A stretch of 64,000 nt of DNA from Chloroflexota bacterium (GCA_021372725.1 JAJFTV010000088.1:62001-126000); one strand, 5' to 3'; positions 50,426-60,914 are shown, counted from the first letter of the stretch. Notes: generated by a model not told the origin, from the letters alone. Translations and numbers: made by a program.

Positions 50426-51697
50426 GTGGAATCAAATGAAACCAGCGATAATTTTGGCACTTTCCAATCGTCACAAAATGGCAATACCGCTAAACCGGCT
50501 CTTATTTCATCTGAGCGGGATGAAATCATTACGCGTGCGGTCGGGCGCGTACTAAAAATTACCTCGGTGACATGGGGCGGACAGAAGCAGAAATATGTAG
50601 CCCGTTTTGTTGGCCGGTTGTATTCGGAAGATACCCCGGCTGCTTATGACAAACTGGCCGCAGACTTGAAACCGCTGGAGATTACACCCCTCTTCCGCTG
50701 GGAGGGCAGCGACCATGCGGTCATTTTAATGCCCGGCGTGATAAAAGCCAAACAAAGCCAGTCGTGGGTGAACCTGGTCTTGTTCATCCTCACCCTGCTG
50801 AGCGTTTTAGTGACGGGCGGCTTGTACGGCTCGGGAGAAGAGCTTCCCACCGGATTTTGGCCGCTGGTTCTTGCCTTTATCCAGCGCGGATGGCCGTTCG
50901 CAGTCAGCCTGATTGCCATCCTCGGGGCACATGAGTTTGGCCATTACCTGGCAGGCCGTAAACATGGCCTGAACGTATCTCTGCCGTATTTCATCCCCAT
51001 GCCATTCACCTCGTTTGGCACAATGGGAGCTTTTATCAACATGCGGGAAATCCCGCGCAACCGCCGGGTGCTGCTGGATGTGGGGATAACCGGTCCCCTG
51101 GCGGGCCTGGTGGTTGCCATACCGGTGCTGCTATTGGGATTGAGTCTTTCCGAGGTTAGCGTCCTTCCCGTCGCAGCCCAGCCGAATGCTCAGCTTCAAA
51201 TGGAAGGCAACTCGATAATTTATTTGCTGGCTAAATATATAACCTTTGGAAAGCTGCTGCCACAACCGGCAAATCTGAACGGAGCCTCCGAGCTGCTCTA
51301 CTGGGTGAAATATTTCTTTACCGGGCAGCCATTTCCTTACGGTGGTGTGGATGTGATGCTGCATCCGGTTGCCTGGGCAGGCTGGGCCGGTTTGTTGGTA
51401 ACCGGTTTGAACCTGATACCGGTCGGTCAACTGGATGGGGGTCACGTGATCAACGTGCTGCTGGGGCCAAAATGGTCGAAGCGAATTTACCCCATCATCA
51501 TGGTGGCCATGTTTGGAATGGGTTTCTTCTGGAACGGCTGGTGGCTGTGGGGCGCTATCCTGCTGCTGCTCGGCCGGATGGTTGCCGAACCACTGGATAT
51601 GATCACCCCGCTGGATAACAAGCGCAAGGCGCTGGCAATTCTTGGTTTGGTGGTTTTTGTGTTGACGATTACGCCGGTACCGTTGATCCTTATATAA
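50426..51697 (+). CDS. Site-2-protease family membrane metalloprotease (M50)
   Basis: The 423-residue protein has an N-terminal ~95-residue soluble domain, then multiple membrane helices. Zinc ligands are HEFGH (169-173) and, in a later helix, the Asp of QLDGGH (D337). Such proteases cut membrane-spanning regulators or signal remnants. FIPMPFTSFGTMGAF and GITGPLAGLVVAIPVLL are typical of the group related to plant EGY and bacterial homologues. The start is GTG with GGAG about 9 nt upstream. It lies ~120 bp after tRNA-Sec and stands alone. Confidence 0.88.
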   Translation: MESNETSDNFGTFQSSQNGNTAKPALISSERDEIITRAVGRVLKITSVTWGGQKQKYVARFVGRLYSEDTPAAYDKLAADLKPLEITPLFRWEGSDHAVILMPGVIKAKQSQSWVNLVLFILTLLSVLVTGGLYGSGEELPTGFWPLVLAFIQRGWPFAVSLIAILGAHEFGHYLAGRKHGLNVSLPYFIPMPFTSFGTMGAFINMREIPRNRRVLLDVGITGPLAGLVVAIPVLLLGLSLSEVSVLPVAAQPNAQLQMEGNSIIYLLAKYITFGKLLPQPANLNGASELLYWVKYFFTGQPFPYGGVDVMLHPVAWAGWAGLLVTGLNLIPVGQLDGGHVINVLLGPKWSKRIYPIIMVAMFGMGFFWNGWWLWGAILLLLGRMVAEPLDMITPLDNKRKALAILGLVVFVLTITPVPLILI

Positions 51698-51945
51698 ACC
51701 TCAAAAACTATTTTGAAAGCACGGGAACAAAAGCTTTTATGAGTTCATCTTATCGATGAATGGTTTTGGCATTTATTTACACTGAAAATTTTGGACAATC
51801 TGGACGCAGATAGCCCCCTCCGGCATGTCTCGGCCATCGGATGTACAGGCAGGAATTTTTATGATCGGAGCGGTGAGCGATTATTACGATCCGAAAATAT
51901 GTATAATCAGATTGTGGCTTTCGATAGGGCTGCATAGAGGGTAAT

Positions 51946-54900
51946 ATGAAAACAAAAAACATCAGGCTTGTGATGGGGTTGGTTTCAATTTTAATGGTCA
52001 TCAGCATGGCCTGCCAGTTGCCATTTATGACTCAAGAAACAGTTGTGCCGACACAATCTCTGACTGATGAAACACCGGCTGCTCCCGCCGAATCTGAACT
52101 TCAGCAGACTGCCGGGGATTTGCCGCCGGAAATTGTGGAGGCGGATCCCCTTCCGGGCAGCACGATCAGTACACAACCGCGGTTTGTTCTTGTTTTCAAC
52201 CAGCCGATGGATCAGGCCTCGGTGGAAAGCGGCCTGGCGATTGCTCCCGCCGTGTCCTTTATAGCTAATTGGCTCGATGATCGTTCCCTGGAGTTGTCGC
52301 TGGATGAACCCCTGCCGCTGGACAGCACCGTTTCAATCTCCTTTTCCGATTCCACCCAGAGCGCTGGCGGAATACCGTCAGCGAATACCATTGTGTTGGA
52401 TTACCAGACACCCGGTCCCTTGCTGCTCAGTGATGCTTTTCCGGAACCGGGTCAGACGGCCGTCAACCCGCGCGGGGTGATCATGGCTGCCTTTAACCAG
52501 CCGGTGGTGGAATTGGGATCGACATCGGAGCTGGCCGCTTTTGAACTGGAACCGGCCTCAGAGGGATACGGCGAATGGTTGAATACCAGCACCTACGTTT
52601 TTTATCCACAGCCGGGTCTGGCGGGCGGTATCGAATATACCCTGAAACTCAACCGGGATTTGACCAGCCGGCAGGGAGCTGCATTGGAGCTTTCAGAAGC
52701 CCAATCTGCTGAATGGGCTTTTCAGACATCCCCGCCGCGTCTGCTGACCGTGGAACCTGTGGAGGAGAATACCATAAACATCGATGCGTCCTTCGTGCTC
52801 ACATTCAACCAACCGATGGATACCGTGTCGGTGGAAAACCATTTCTCACTTGAAGATACCTTCGGCGAATCGGTTGCCGGTGGTCTTGAATGGAGCGATG
52901 ACTCTTCTGTTTTGACATTTACACCCCATGAATTGCTGAAAAGAGATACGGTCTATCGCCTGAAGGTGAGCGCCGAAGCAGCCGGGTTGGGCGGCACTCA
53001 ATTGGGTGAAAAAGAAGCCCGCCAGTACCAAACGGTGGACAATCTGGCAGTGCAGGAAGTACTTCCCTCACTGGATACACCACTGGAAATCTACAGCGGA
53101 TATTCCAGCTTGCAGATCCAATTCAACGCACCCATTGCCGAAGCGGATTATGTCGATCTGGTAAGTTTTGAGCCGGCCCTTATGGATCCTTATTACTCCA
53201 TGACAGGCCCGGATACCCTGATTTTGGGAGGTTATTTCAATGGCAGTTCCACTTACCGGTTGACATTGTCCGCTGAAATTTCCGACAAATGGGGACGGAG
53301 CCTGGGGCAGGATTTCCGGCTGACCTTTTCCACTGCTCCCGCTCAACCTCAATTGACGATACCGCTTTTGCAGTATGGGTTCCAGAACCTTTTTGTCACC
53401 TCACACGATGATGCCCTGCTTGCGCAGGTGGTGAATATTCCTGCCGTGGATGTCGTTTCAGAAGAGACTACTCTGGAGCATTTCATTGAACTTGTCTCGG
53501 GTTCAAAAGGGCTTACAGATGTCAGTTTTTCCGGCCGTGCCGATTCCTGGCGGCAGAATCTGGAAATACCGGCGGATAGGTCACAATCGGTGGAAATCTT
53601 TCTCAGCGAGAACGGTGATCCGTTGAAACCGGGTTTGTATCAATATCGAATCAGCGCTCCGCAACTGGGTTACTCGCCTTTGCCATTTTTACTGGTGGTC
53701 AGTGACCTGAGCATCATGGTGAAACGCAGCGATAATCAGGTTTTTGCCTGGGTGGTTGATTTGAACAGTGAACAACCCGTCAGGGATATTGCCCTGGATC
53801 TGTATTCCGGCGACATGAATGTCCTCGCCAATTGCGTAACCGACGTGGCTGGACAATGCACATTCGATTTGATGCAAGGGCTGGATTCCCTGGAATCTGT
53901 GATGGTAATACATGGCCAGCCCGGAGATGCAGATTTCAGCCTGGGTTCCGACTCCTGGCGGTTGGGAGTGAATGGCAGCGAATTTGGTTTTTACAATTAC
54001 CAGAACCCGGATCTCATGGCTTATCTGTACACAGACAGACCCATCTACAAACCGGGGCAGACGGTATATTTTCGGGTGATCGCCCGTCATGAGGACAACG
54101 CCCGTTACTCGCTGCCCGATTTGGGAGAAATCCATCTGGAGGTATACGGAAAGTATCAGGAGGAAACGGGCGAGGTTCCGCTGCTTGAAACTGTCCCTGT
54201 CACTCTTTCCGATTACGGCAGCGGATGGGGTTCATTTATCCTTCCCGTGGATGCCGGAGCGGGATATTACTCCTTGCATATTACCGAACTCGAGGACACT
54301 TACCTGGGTTTTCAGGTTGCCGATTATCGAAAACCGGAGATCGATTTGCAGGTTCAATTTGCCAAAAGTGAAGCCTTGCAGGGTGACGATCTGCTGGCGA
54401 ATGTTTCGGCGTCTTATTATTTTGGAGCACACGCGGCCAACGTACCCCTGCATTGGGTCTTGTATGCCGCAGTCGATTATTTTGACCTGCCTTATGGGTA
54501 TCAAACCGGAAATCAGGCTTTCAACTGGCAATATGACAGTTGGCAGTATATGATTAATGCCGGACTTGGGACGTATGTCATCGAGGGCAGCAGTCAAACC
54601 GGTGAGAACGGAAGCGTGCAGATTGAAATTCCCTTTGAGGATATTAAAACTGTAATATCACCGGAGGGTTTGCAGCGCCTGACCCTCGAGGTGACCATCC
54701 AGGCTGAAAGTGAACTGCCGGTCAGCGCGCAGGACAGCCTGCTGGTTCACCCGGAAACATTTTATATCGGTGTCAGAGCGGAGCAATGGAGCGGTATAGC
54801 CGGATCCCCGCTGGGGTTTGCCATCCAGACGGCGGATTTGCAGAAAAATGCAGTTGCTGAAATTGAACTAACAGCCAGCCTGAAAAAGATACGCTGGATT

Positions 54901-57882
54901 ACTCAAAGGAATAAAATCAGCGGGTATATTGATTCCATTCCTGAATATACAATAGTTTCCAGTGTGGATCTTGTGACCGACGCGAATGGACAGTCCCGTG
55001 TGGAAATGACCCCGGAAGAACCGGGAACCTATCTTTTGGAGGTAACCGGTGGGAAGGCCTCCACCCAGGTGATGGTGTGGGTGGGTGGAACCGGCAGCGT
55101 TTCCTGGCCGAACCTGACGGATCAGGAACTGCCTGTTACATTGGATCAAGAAAGTTACCAGGTGGGCGATACGGCGAATTTGTTTATCCCCAATCCTTTT
55201 TCCAAGGCTCTGGCTTTGATCACCGTTGAACGGGATGATGTGATGCGTTCGTATGGGATGGAGATCGATGATTCTCAATTGGAATTTGCTCTGGACATTG
55301 AGGAGGACTATGCACCGAATGTCTACGTGAGCATCACCTTGATCCATTCAGGCGGAGAAACCGGTTACGACTTCCGGCAGGGGTATGTGGTTATCCCGGT
55401 GGAACCGCAGAAGTTAAGTCTGCAAGTGGATTTGCAAGCCACCCCGGCCATCGCAGAGCCGGGCGGCAGTGTGGTGCTGGCTCTCACCGCCAGTGACTGG
55501 CAGGGAAACCCGGTGCAGGGCGAATTTTCGCTGAACCTGGTGGATAAAGCCGTGCTGGCTCTGGCCGAGCCCAATGCCGAAGACATCCTGACGGCGTTTT
55601 ATGATATCCAGCCTTTGAGAGTGCAGAGCAGTCTTTCACTGGCCGGCTATGCAGCCAGGCAGGTTGCCGTAGCCGCTGGCGGATTGGGCGGAGGCGGGGA
55701 ATCACAGATTAATCCATATTTACGGCAGGATTTTCAAGACACCGCCTACTGGAATGGCAGCCTGGTGACGGATTCCAACGGCCGGGCCGAGGCAGTGGTA
55801 ACCCTGCCCGATAATGTGACTACCTGGGTTGCTGTTGCCCGTGGATTGACCAGGGAAACACTGGTGGGGGAAGCACAATTGGAAATCACCGTCAGCAGAC
55901 CACTGCTGATCAGCCCGATCACACCGCGCTTTGTGGTGGCGGGCGACCGGATGCAAATGGCAGCCCTGGTTCACAACAATACGGCTGAAAGCCTGGTGGT
56001 GGATGTATCACTGCAAGCCGGCGGCTTTACACTGGATGTGGATGCTGATGCGATGCAGCAGGTGGAGATTCCGTCCGGAGATTCACAACGCGTGGCATGG
56101 TGGGGAACTGTTCAGAATGTGGAAAATGTGGATCTGACATTCAGTGCGGCGTCAGGGGTATATCAAGACGCTGCCATACCGGAGGAGGGAAGCATTCCTG
56201 TTCTGCATTACAGCTCACCCCAGACCTTTGCCACCAGCGGCGTTCTCACCAAGGCGGGTGAGATTCTCGAAACGGTCAGTCTGCCGCACACCTGGCAGCC
56301 TACCGGCGGGAATTTGACCGTCGAGCTTGCGCCATCCCTGGCGGCATCCATCCTGGCTGATATGAAAGCCCTGGATGACTATGACACGATTTTTACTGAA
56401 ACGATTGTCTCCCGGCTGCTGCCTGATCTGGAAATGTTGAGCGCCGTCAGAACATTCGCACTGGATGACCTTGACCTGGTTGCAGATTTGACGGTTGAGA
56501 TCCAGGATGCCCTGGCGAAGCTGCCTGATTTGCAGGGAGCAGATGGCGGGTGGGGCTGGATGAAAAATGAAAAAAGTGACGCGTATCTCAGCAGCTATGT
56601 GCTGATTGGATTGAATCGGGCAGTAGAAGAAGGTTTCAGTATTGACCCTGGTATGATCCAAAAGACACAGGATTATCTGACCGGTATTTTGGAGCAACCG
56701 GACAATCAAACCGTGCAGTGGCAGCTCGACCGGTTGGTATTTCAAAATTATGCGCTGCTTTATTCAGGAGTAAAAGGTTTGGACAGCCGACAGTTCGTCG
56801 ATTTCCGTGATCAATTGAACCCCTGGGCCAAAGCCCTGCTCGCGCTAAGCCTGTCCATGCAATATCCGAATGATGAGAATCTGCCCGGGCTGGTGAACGA
56901 AATCGAATCACTGGCTGTACAGACGGCAACCGGCGTCCACTGGGCCGAGGCTTATGCAAGCCGCGAGAACCTTGGTTCCACCTTATATAACGGCTCTGTG
57001 GTCATTTATACGCTGGCGAAACTCGATCCGGCATCCAGTTTGCTGCCAGGCGCTGTCCGATACCTGGCTGCTCACCGAAAAGCCGGTGGGGGTTGGAATA
57101 CCAGCTACGAAAGCGCGTGGTCTTTGCGGGCACTGATCGAGGTGATGAAAGGAACCGGAGAATTACAGGCCAACTTCGACTTTTCGGCGGCCGTTAATGA
57201 AACGCAAATCATCACCGGTCAGGCACAGGGAATCAACCAACGTACTACTGTCACCGGAGCCATTCCGGTTTCCGATTTGCTGCCGGATATGCCCAATGCG
57301 CTGCGGATTCAAAAAGGCGAAGGGGAAGGAAAACTCTACTATCGAGCCTATTTGCAGGTTGAGCGGCCGGTGGAGGACATCCAGGCGGTTGAGAAGGGAA
57401 TCTCCATCGAGCGGTCTTACTCATTATGGGGAGATGATTGTACATCCGAAAGCTGTACGCTGATTCAACAATACAGCCTGGCTGGGACAGACGTACCGGT
57501 ACTGGCACATGTGACGGTGACCGTGCCGGAGGAGATGTATTATGTGGTGGTGGAAGATTGGTTACCGGCCGGTGCTGAAATTGTCGATACGAGCCTGCTG
57601 ATATCACAGCAGGGCAGCGGATTCTCAGCGGATACGCTTATGTCGCCCCTCGATGCAGACGTCAGCAACTGGGGAAGCTGGTATTTCGGCCAGCCTGAGA
57701 TGCATGCGGATCATGTACGCTGGGTGGCAGCCTGGTTGCCGGCCGGAACCTACGAATTGACTTATCGTTTCACTCCTTATCTGGCAGGCCAGTTCCGCAT
57801 CCTGCCGGCCAGGGCTTGGCAGTATTATTTCCCCGAGGTGGAGGGCAGCAGTGCAGGAGAGATTTTCACCATCAACGAGTAA
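51946..57882 (+). CDS. Alpha-2-macroglobulin-like lipoprotein lacking the thioester
   Basis: The 1978-residue exported protein has a signal peptide with a weak lipobox (ISMAC, C23). Three Ig-like modules with repeated FNQP follow (~65-370), then the macroglobulin array, including YLYTDRPIYKPGQTVYFRVI and PDNVTTWVAVARGLT, and the alpha-alpha toroid domain (LGSTLYNGSVVIYTLAKL). In bacterial alpha-2-macroglobulins the bait-trapping thioester is C-x-E-Q; the aligned site here reads IFTET (1482-1486), so Cys and Gln are lost. It is thus like thioester-free bacterial forms (YfaS type). It would guard the cell surface against proteases by a non-covalent trap or serve as a scaffold. No pbpC neighbour. 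A TATAAT box lies at 51902-51907. Confidence 0.88.
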   Translation: MKTKNIRLVMGLVSILMVISMACQLPFMTQETVVPTQSLTDETPAAPAESELQQTAGDLPPEIVEADPLPGSTISTQPRFVLVFNQPMDQASVESGLAIAPAVSFIANWLDDRSLELSLDEPLPLDSTVSISFSDSTQSAGGIPSANTIVLDYQTPGPLLLSDAFPEPGQTAVNPRGVIMAAFNQPVVELGSTSELAAFELEPASEGYGEWLNTSTYVFYPQPGLAGGIEYTLKLNRDLTSRQGAALELSEAQSAEWAFQTSPPRLLTVEPVEENTINIDASFVLTFNQPMDTVSVENHFSLEDTFGESVAGGLEWSDDSSVLTFTPHELLKRDTVYRLKVSAEAAGLGGTQLGEKEARQYQTVDNLAVQEVLPSLDTPLEIYSGYSSLQIQFNAPIAEADYVDLVSFEPALMDPYYSMTGPDTLILGGYFNGSSTYRLTLSAEISDKWGRSLGQDFRLTFSTAPAQPQLTIPLLQYGFQNLFVTSHDDALLAQVVNIPAVDVVSEETTLEHFIELVSGSKGLTDVSFSGRADSWRQNLEIPADRSQSVEIFLSENGDPLKPGLYQYRISAPQLGYSPLPFLLVVSDLSIMVKRSDNQVFAWVVDLNSEQPVRDIALDLYSGDMNVLANCVTDVAGQCTFDLMQGLDSLESVMVIHGQPGDADFSLGSDSWRLGVNGSEFGFYNYQNPDLMAYLYTDRPIYKPGQTVYFRVIARHEDNARYSLPDLGEIHLEVYGKYQEETGEVPLLETVPVTLSDYGSGWGSFILPVDAGAGYYSLHITELEDTYLGFQVADYRKPEIDLQVQFAKSEALQGDDLLANVSASYYFGAHAANVPLHWVLYAAVDYFDLPYGYQTGNQAFNWQYDSWQYMINAGLGTYVIEGSSQTGENGSVQIEIPFEDIKTVISPEGLQRLTLEVTIQAESELPVSAQDSLLVHPETFYIGVRAEQWSGIAGSPLGFAIQTADLQKNAVAEIELTASLKKIRWITQRNKISGYIDSIPEYTIVSSVDLVTDANGQSRVEMTPEEPGTYLLEVTGGKASTQVMVWVGGTGSVSWPNLTDQELPVTLDQESYQVGDTANLFIPNPFSKALALITVERDDVMRSYGMEIDDSQLEFALDIEEDYAPNVYVSITLIHSGGETGYDFRQGYVVIPVEPQKLSLQVDLQATPAIAEPGGSVVLALTASDWQGNPVQGEFSLNLVDKAVLALAEPNAEDILTAFYDIQPLRVQSSLSLAGYAARQVAVAAGGLGGGGESQINPYLRQDFQDTAYWNGSLVTDSNGRAEAVVTLPDNVTTWVAVARGLTRETLVGEAQLEITVSRPLLISPITPRFVVAGDRMQMAALVHNNTAESLVVDVSLQAGGFTLDVDADAMQQVEIPSGDSQRVAWWGTVQNVENVDLTFSAASGVYQDAAIPEEGSIPVLHYSSPQTFATSGVLTKAGEILETVSLPHTWQPTGGNLTVELAPSLAASILADMKALDDYDTIFTETIVSRLLPDLEMLSAVRTFALDDLDLVADLTVEIQDALAKLPDLQGADGGWGWMKNEKSDAYLSSYVLIGLNRAVEEGFSIDPGMIQKTQDYLTGILEQPDNQTVQWQLDRLVFQNYALLYSGVKGLDSRQFVDFRDQLNPWAKALLALSLSMQYPNDENLPGLVNEIESLAVQTATGVHWAEAYASRENLGSTLYNGSVVIYTLAKLDPASSLLPGAVRYLAAHRKAGGGWNTSYESAWSLRALIEVMKGTGELQANFDFSAAVNETQIITGQAQGINQRTTVTGAIPVSDLLPDMPNALRIQKGEGEGKLYYRAYLQVERPVEDIQAVEKGISIERSYSLWGDDCTSESCTLIQQYSLAGTDVPVLAHVTVTVPEEMYYVVVEDWLPAGAEIVDTSLLISQQGSGFSADTLMSPLDADVSNWGSWYFGQPEMHADHVRWVAAWLPAGTYELTYRFTPYLAGQFRILPARAWQYYFPEVEGSSAGEIFTINE

Positions 57883-58003
57883 AACTGGCTGTGCTGACCA
57901 GGCCTGATAAAAAAAAGGGAGGCTGACTTGAAAAGTCTGCATGAACAGAAAAATCAGTAACCCGCTTATATCATTACAAGTATGGAGAAAATACCAACCG
58001 AAA

Positions 58004-58295
58004 TTGTCATGCTGAGTTATCCCAACATGTCAAGACGCGCTTCTATCGGGAAGAAACTTGGGACATTAGTGCAATCGAAACCACATCCAAACAAACAAGA
58101 CCGATATTTGATATGCACATATCCCGCCCGCAGTGTCATCCTGATGGGTCGAATGACCCAGAAGGAACCGCCCAAGGGCCCATCTTCGCATCATTCTTTA
58201 TCTGCACCGATATACGTCCATATACTGTTTCCACATTGAGTTAATTGTGACGCTGACGCTTGGTCGGATGCTTCGCTATCGCTTCAGCATGACAA
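58004..58295. mobile_element. MITE-like element with 12-bp terminal inverted repeats
   Basis: In the 825-bp gene-free gap 57883-58707, TTGTCATGCTGA (58004-58015) and TCAGCATGACAA (58284-58295) are exact inverted repeats bounding 292 bp. The interior has no convincing gene: an 85-codon frame at 57982-58239 has neither a ribosome-binding site nor protein-like composition. This is consistent with a non-autonomous element or its remnant; the transposase source is unknown. Similar ends are common in intergenic repeats of this phylum, in my recollection. Confidence 0.6.
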
Positions 58296-58417
58296 CGAGA
58301 AGGATGTTTTGATTATTGGCTTACCTGAAAGACAGACTTTCAAATCTCCTCTACCTTTCATCCTCGGCGGTGCACGTAGTTCATGATGTCTGTCTTAAAA
58401 GTCAAATACAATCTTAA

Positions 58418-58605
58418 GAGGGTGTTGAAAAAGTTTCCAAAGTTTTGGGTCCACTAAACCCCAGAGAAAGGGATTTTCACCCCCTTCCCGTTTTGGGAAG
58501 GGGGCCGGGGGGATGGGTGTAATATCCGTGAAATTGGCAACGACCTCGTTTTATGCAGGTTATGCAATACCACCATCTAAATGAAAGGACTTTTTCAACA
58601 CCCTC
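58418..58605. mobile_element. MITE-like element with 17-bp terminal inverted repeats
   Basis: GAGGGTGTTGAAAAAGT (58418-58434) and ACTTTTTCAACACCCTC (58589-58605) are perfect inverted repeats enclosing 188 bp. The flanks ATCTTAA and ATCTAAA agree at six of seven positions and may be a target-site duplication. Inside is a hairpin CCCCCTTCCC (58480-58489) and GGGAAGGGGG (58495-58504), the same arms as in the 33.3-kb repeat. No coding potential. The remaining ~120 bp between the two elements (58296-58417) shows nothing recognisable. Confidence 0.7.
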
Positions 58606-58646
58606 ATCTAAAGCAGGATGGTTGATGAAAATGGATCAGCAATGGA

Positions 58647-58683
58647 AATATAAAAAGGAGCTGCCTGTTTTGGAGACAGCTCC
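58647..58683 (-). terminator. Rho-independent terminator of alr
   Basis: On the minus strand GGAGCTG (58683-58677) and CAGCTCC (58663-58657) form a 7-bp stem with a 13-nt loop, followed by TTTTTATATTT. It lies about 25 bp after the alr stop. Confidence 0.88.
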
Positions 58684-58707
58684 TCAATGTCTTGTGTTTT
58701 GAATGCC

Positions 58708-59829
58708 CTACCTGGAAACCTGGTCTCTCACGTACACGCGCGGAACGCGGAAATTGATATTGGTGGTTGCGTCCACTTCAATTGTCTTCCAGGTTTTGCA
58801 GATGTCTTCCACAAAAATGGATTCATTGCCCTGGGTTCCAATCAGGACCACTTCAGTCCCAACCGGATATGCTTTTGGCATCAGGATCATCATCTGATCC
58901 ATGCACTCTGAACCAACTACCGGGACGCGTTTTCCATCGATCAGGACGTGGTTACCCATCTTTCGCCTGTAGCCGTCGCCGTAGCCCACCGGCAGGGTGC
59001 CGATGTAGCCGTCTTTTTCCAATATATAGGTCTGTCCATATCCGATTCCCTCGCCTTTGGTGACCAACTTGCACGCTGAGAGAAGGGCTTTCCAGACAAA
59101 GGACTGGCGCATCACGGCCGGAAAAGGTTCATTATCCCGAAAGGCCAACCCAACCACGGCTGAACCGGAACGTACCAGGTTGAAATATCCATCAGGTTCA
59201 TAATAGGAGCCGGCTGAGTTGCACAGGTGTATCCATTTGGGAAGCAGGTTAGCCTGGGTCATTAAATCGACAGCCTGTTTAAAGCGTTTGGTTTGCAGCG
59301 GGGTAAAGGGATCGCCGGGTGTGGTGGCATTGGCATAATGGCTGAACATGCCATCGATATGGATACCGCCCAACTCGTTGGCACGCCGCGCCAGGGCAAC
59401 AGCTTCTTCGGGAAGCACACCCAGACGGTTCATACCGGTATTAATTTTCTGGTGGACCAGAACAGGTTTTCCGGCAGCTTTGCCGCGCTGGGAATACATT
59501 TCTGCGGTTTCAAAGCTGTACATATTCAACGTCACGTGGTTCGCAATGGCTTCATCGACTTCAGAGGGAGTAACCATCCCCAATACAAGGAGGGGTGAGG
59601 TGATACCGGCATTCCGAAGTACGCGGGCTTCGCCATAACGGGCAACTGCCAGCCAGGATGCACCGGCATGAAGGGCTGCCTTGCCAACCTCAACTGAGCC
59701 ATGCCCGTAAGCATCGGCCTTTACTACGGCCATTAATGGCTGCCGGGTGCTTGTCAGCAGGTATCGGACGTTGTGTTCGATTGCATCGAGGTTGATTTCA
59801 ATCCAGTTCGCGTAAGGTCCCATTTCCAT
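58708..59829 (-). CDS. alr: Alanine racemase
   Basis: This PLP enzyme makes D-alanine for peptidoglycan. The 373-residue protein has WIEINLDAIEHNVR at the N-terminus, the PLP-lysine motif AVVKADAYGHG, INTGMNRLG, IHLCNSAGSY, YGDGYRRKM, and GSECMDQMMI near the C-terminus. It is normal in length. ATG 59829 has GAGGTAA upstream; ATG 59823 is possible. It is monocistronic with a strong terminator. Confidence 0.95.
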   Translation of the reverse strand: MEMGPYANWIEINLDAIEHNVRYLLTSTRQPLMAVVKADAYGHGSVEVGKAALHAGASWLAVARYGEARVLRNAGITSPLLVLGMVTPSEVDEAIANHVTLNMYSFETAEMYSQRGKAAGKPVLVHQKINTGMNRLGVLPEEAVALARRANELGGIHIDGMFSHYANATTPGDPFTPLQTKRFKQAVDLMTQANLLPKWIHLCNSAGSYYEPDGYFNLVRSGSAVVGLAFRDNEPFPAVMRQSFVWKALLSACKLVTKGEGIGYGQTYILEKDGYIGTLPVGYGDGYRRKMGNHVLIDGKRVPVVGSECMDQMMILMPKAYPVGTEVVLIGTQGNESIFVEDICKTWKTIEVDATTNINFRVPRVYVRDQVSR

Positions 59830-60015
59830 TTATTTACCTCTATCATTAATTCATTCCAGAATTTTGTAGTTGCTGCCTTCGAGAAAGGCCATATTAGCCC
59901 AAAATTATAATCCAGAATAGGGGTACTTTGACCGTGCAACCATTCATGCATTCATGATAATATTCATCATGACTTTTATTCATCCTGTTTCTCACAATAC
60001 ATGAATTGATTGACA

Positions 60016-60756
60016 ATGCAGCAATTTGATGTTTTCACCCTCTTTCCGGAAATGTTGCAGCCTTATCTCTCGGTCAGCATTCTTCAGCGCGCCATCGAAA
60101 ATGGCCTGTTGCAGGTTGATTTGCATAATATTCGTGATTGGGCGGTCGACAAGCATCATGTGACCGATGATGCTCCCTATGCAGGCGGTGGCGGAATGGT
60201 GATGAAACCGGAACCCATTTTTGCGGCGGTGGAAAGTGTGCTGGGTACCCCGCCGGGTTGTCCTGTGATTTTACTCACCCCGCAAGGGCGGCCTTTTAAC
60301 CAGCGTGTGGCGGCTGAATTATCGAAATATGAACACCTGGCTTTGATATGCGGTCGATATGAAGGTGTCGACGAACGGGTACGTGAGCACCTGGTGAACG
60401 ATGAGATTTCCATTGGAGATTTTGTCGTCACAGGGGGCGAGCTTCCGGCCTTGATCTTGATCGATGCGCTGACACGTTTGATCCCCGGTGCATTGGGTGA
60501 CCCGGATGCCTGGCAGGATGATTCGCATGCCAGCGGGCTGCTGGAGTATCCACACTATACCCGCCCGGCTGAATTTCGCGGCTGGAAGGTGCCGGATATC
60601 CTTCTCTCGGGCAATCATGCCGAAATTTCTCACTGGCGCAGACAGCAGGCACTGTTGCGTACCTGGCAGCGCAGGCGTGAGATGCTGGAGAAAGTGGAGC
60701 TTTCCAAAGAAGACAAACAATTTCTTGAAAGTTTACAGGATGAACAAAATTTATAA
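60016..60756 (+). CDS. trmD: tRNA (guanine-N1-)-methyltransferase
   Basis: It methylates G37 next to the anticodon to prevent frameshifting. This 246-residue SPOUT enzyme has [45 protein letters not shown] (the knot SAM site), [13 protein letters not shown], and [23 protein letters not shown] 60016 is preferred over the TTG at 60010. The usual neighbours rpsP, rimM and rplS are absent. After the stop (60757-60914) there is only GC-rich intergenic sequence with an imperfect hairpin. Confidence 0.95.
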   Translation: MQQFDVFTLFPEMLQPYLSVSILQRAIENGLLQVDLHNIRDWAVDKHHVTDDAPYAGGGGMVMKPEPIFAAVESVLGTPPGCPVILLTPQGRPFNQRVAAELSKYEHLALICGRYEGVDERVREHLVNDEISIGDFVVTGGELPALILIDALTRLIPGALGDPDAWQDDSHASGLLEYPHYTRPAEFRGWKVPDILLSGNHAEISHWRRQQALLRTWQRRREMLEKVELSKEDKQFLESLQDEQNL

Positions 60757-60914
60757 GGGGAAGTAAATGCCTTCGAGCTTTTTGCAAGCTGGCGCTTTGT
60801 CAAACGTGAAATTGGGGGCCCATCCTACTGCCCCCGCCCAGCAGGGACGGGGATAAAGGGGTGGGGTAGATTTGTCCTGTTTGCAACGATATAATCAAAC
60901 TAAAGGATTCAGTC

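Noticed and set aside
57982-58239. 85-codon open frame in the gap after the macroglobulin gene
   Set aside because: It starts before and runs through a MITE-like repeat, has no ribosome-binding site and no recognisable protein features.
60757-60914. Hairpin after trmD as a copy of the G/C repeat
   Set aside because: The C-rich and G-rich halves pair only imperfectly and lack the CCCCCTTCCC arm and the TTATCGCC block.
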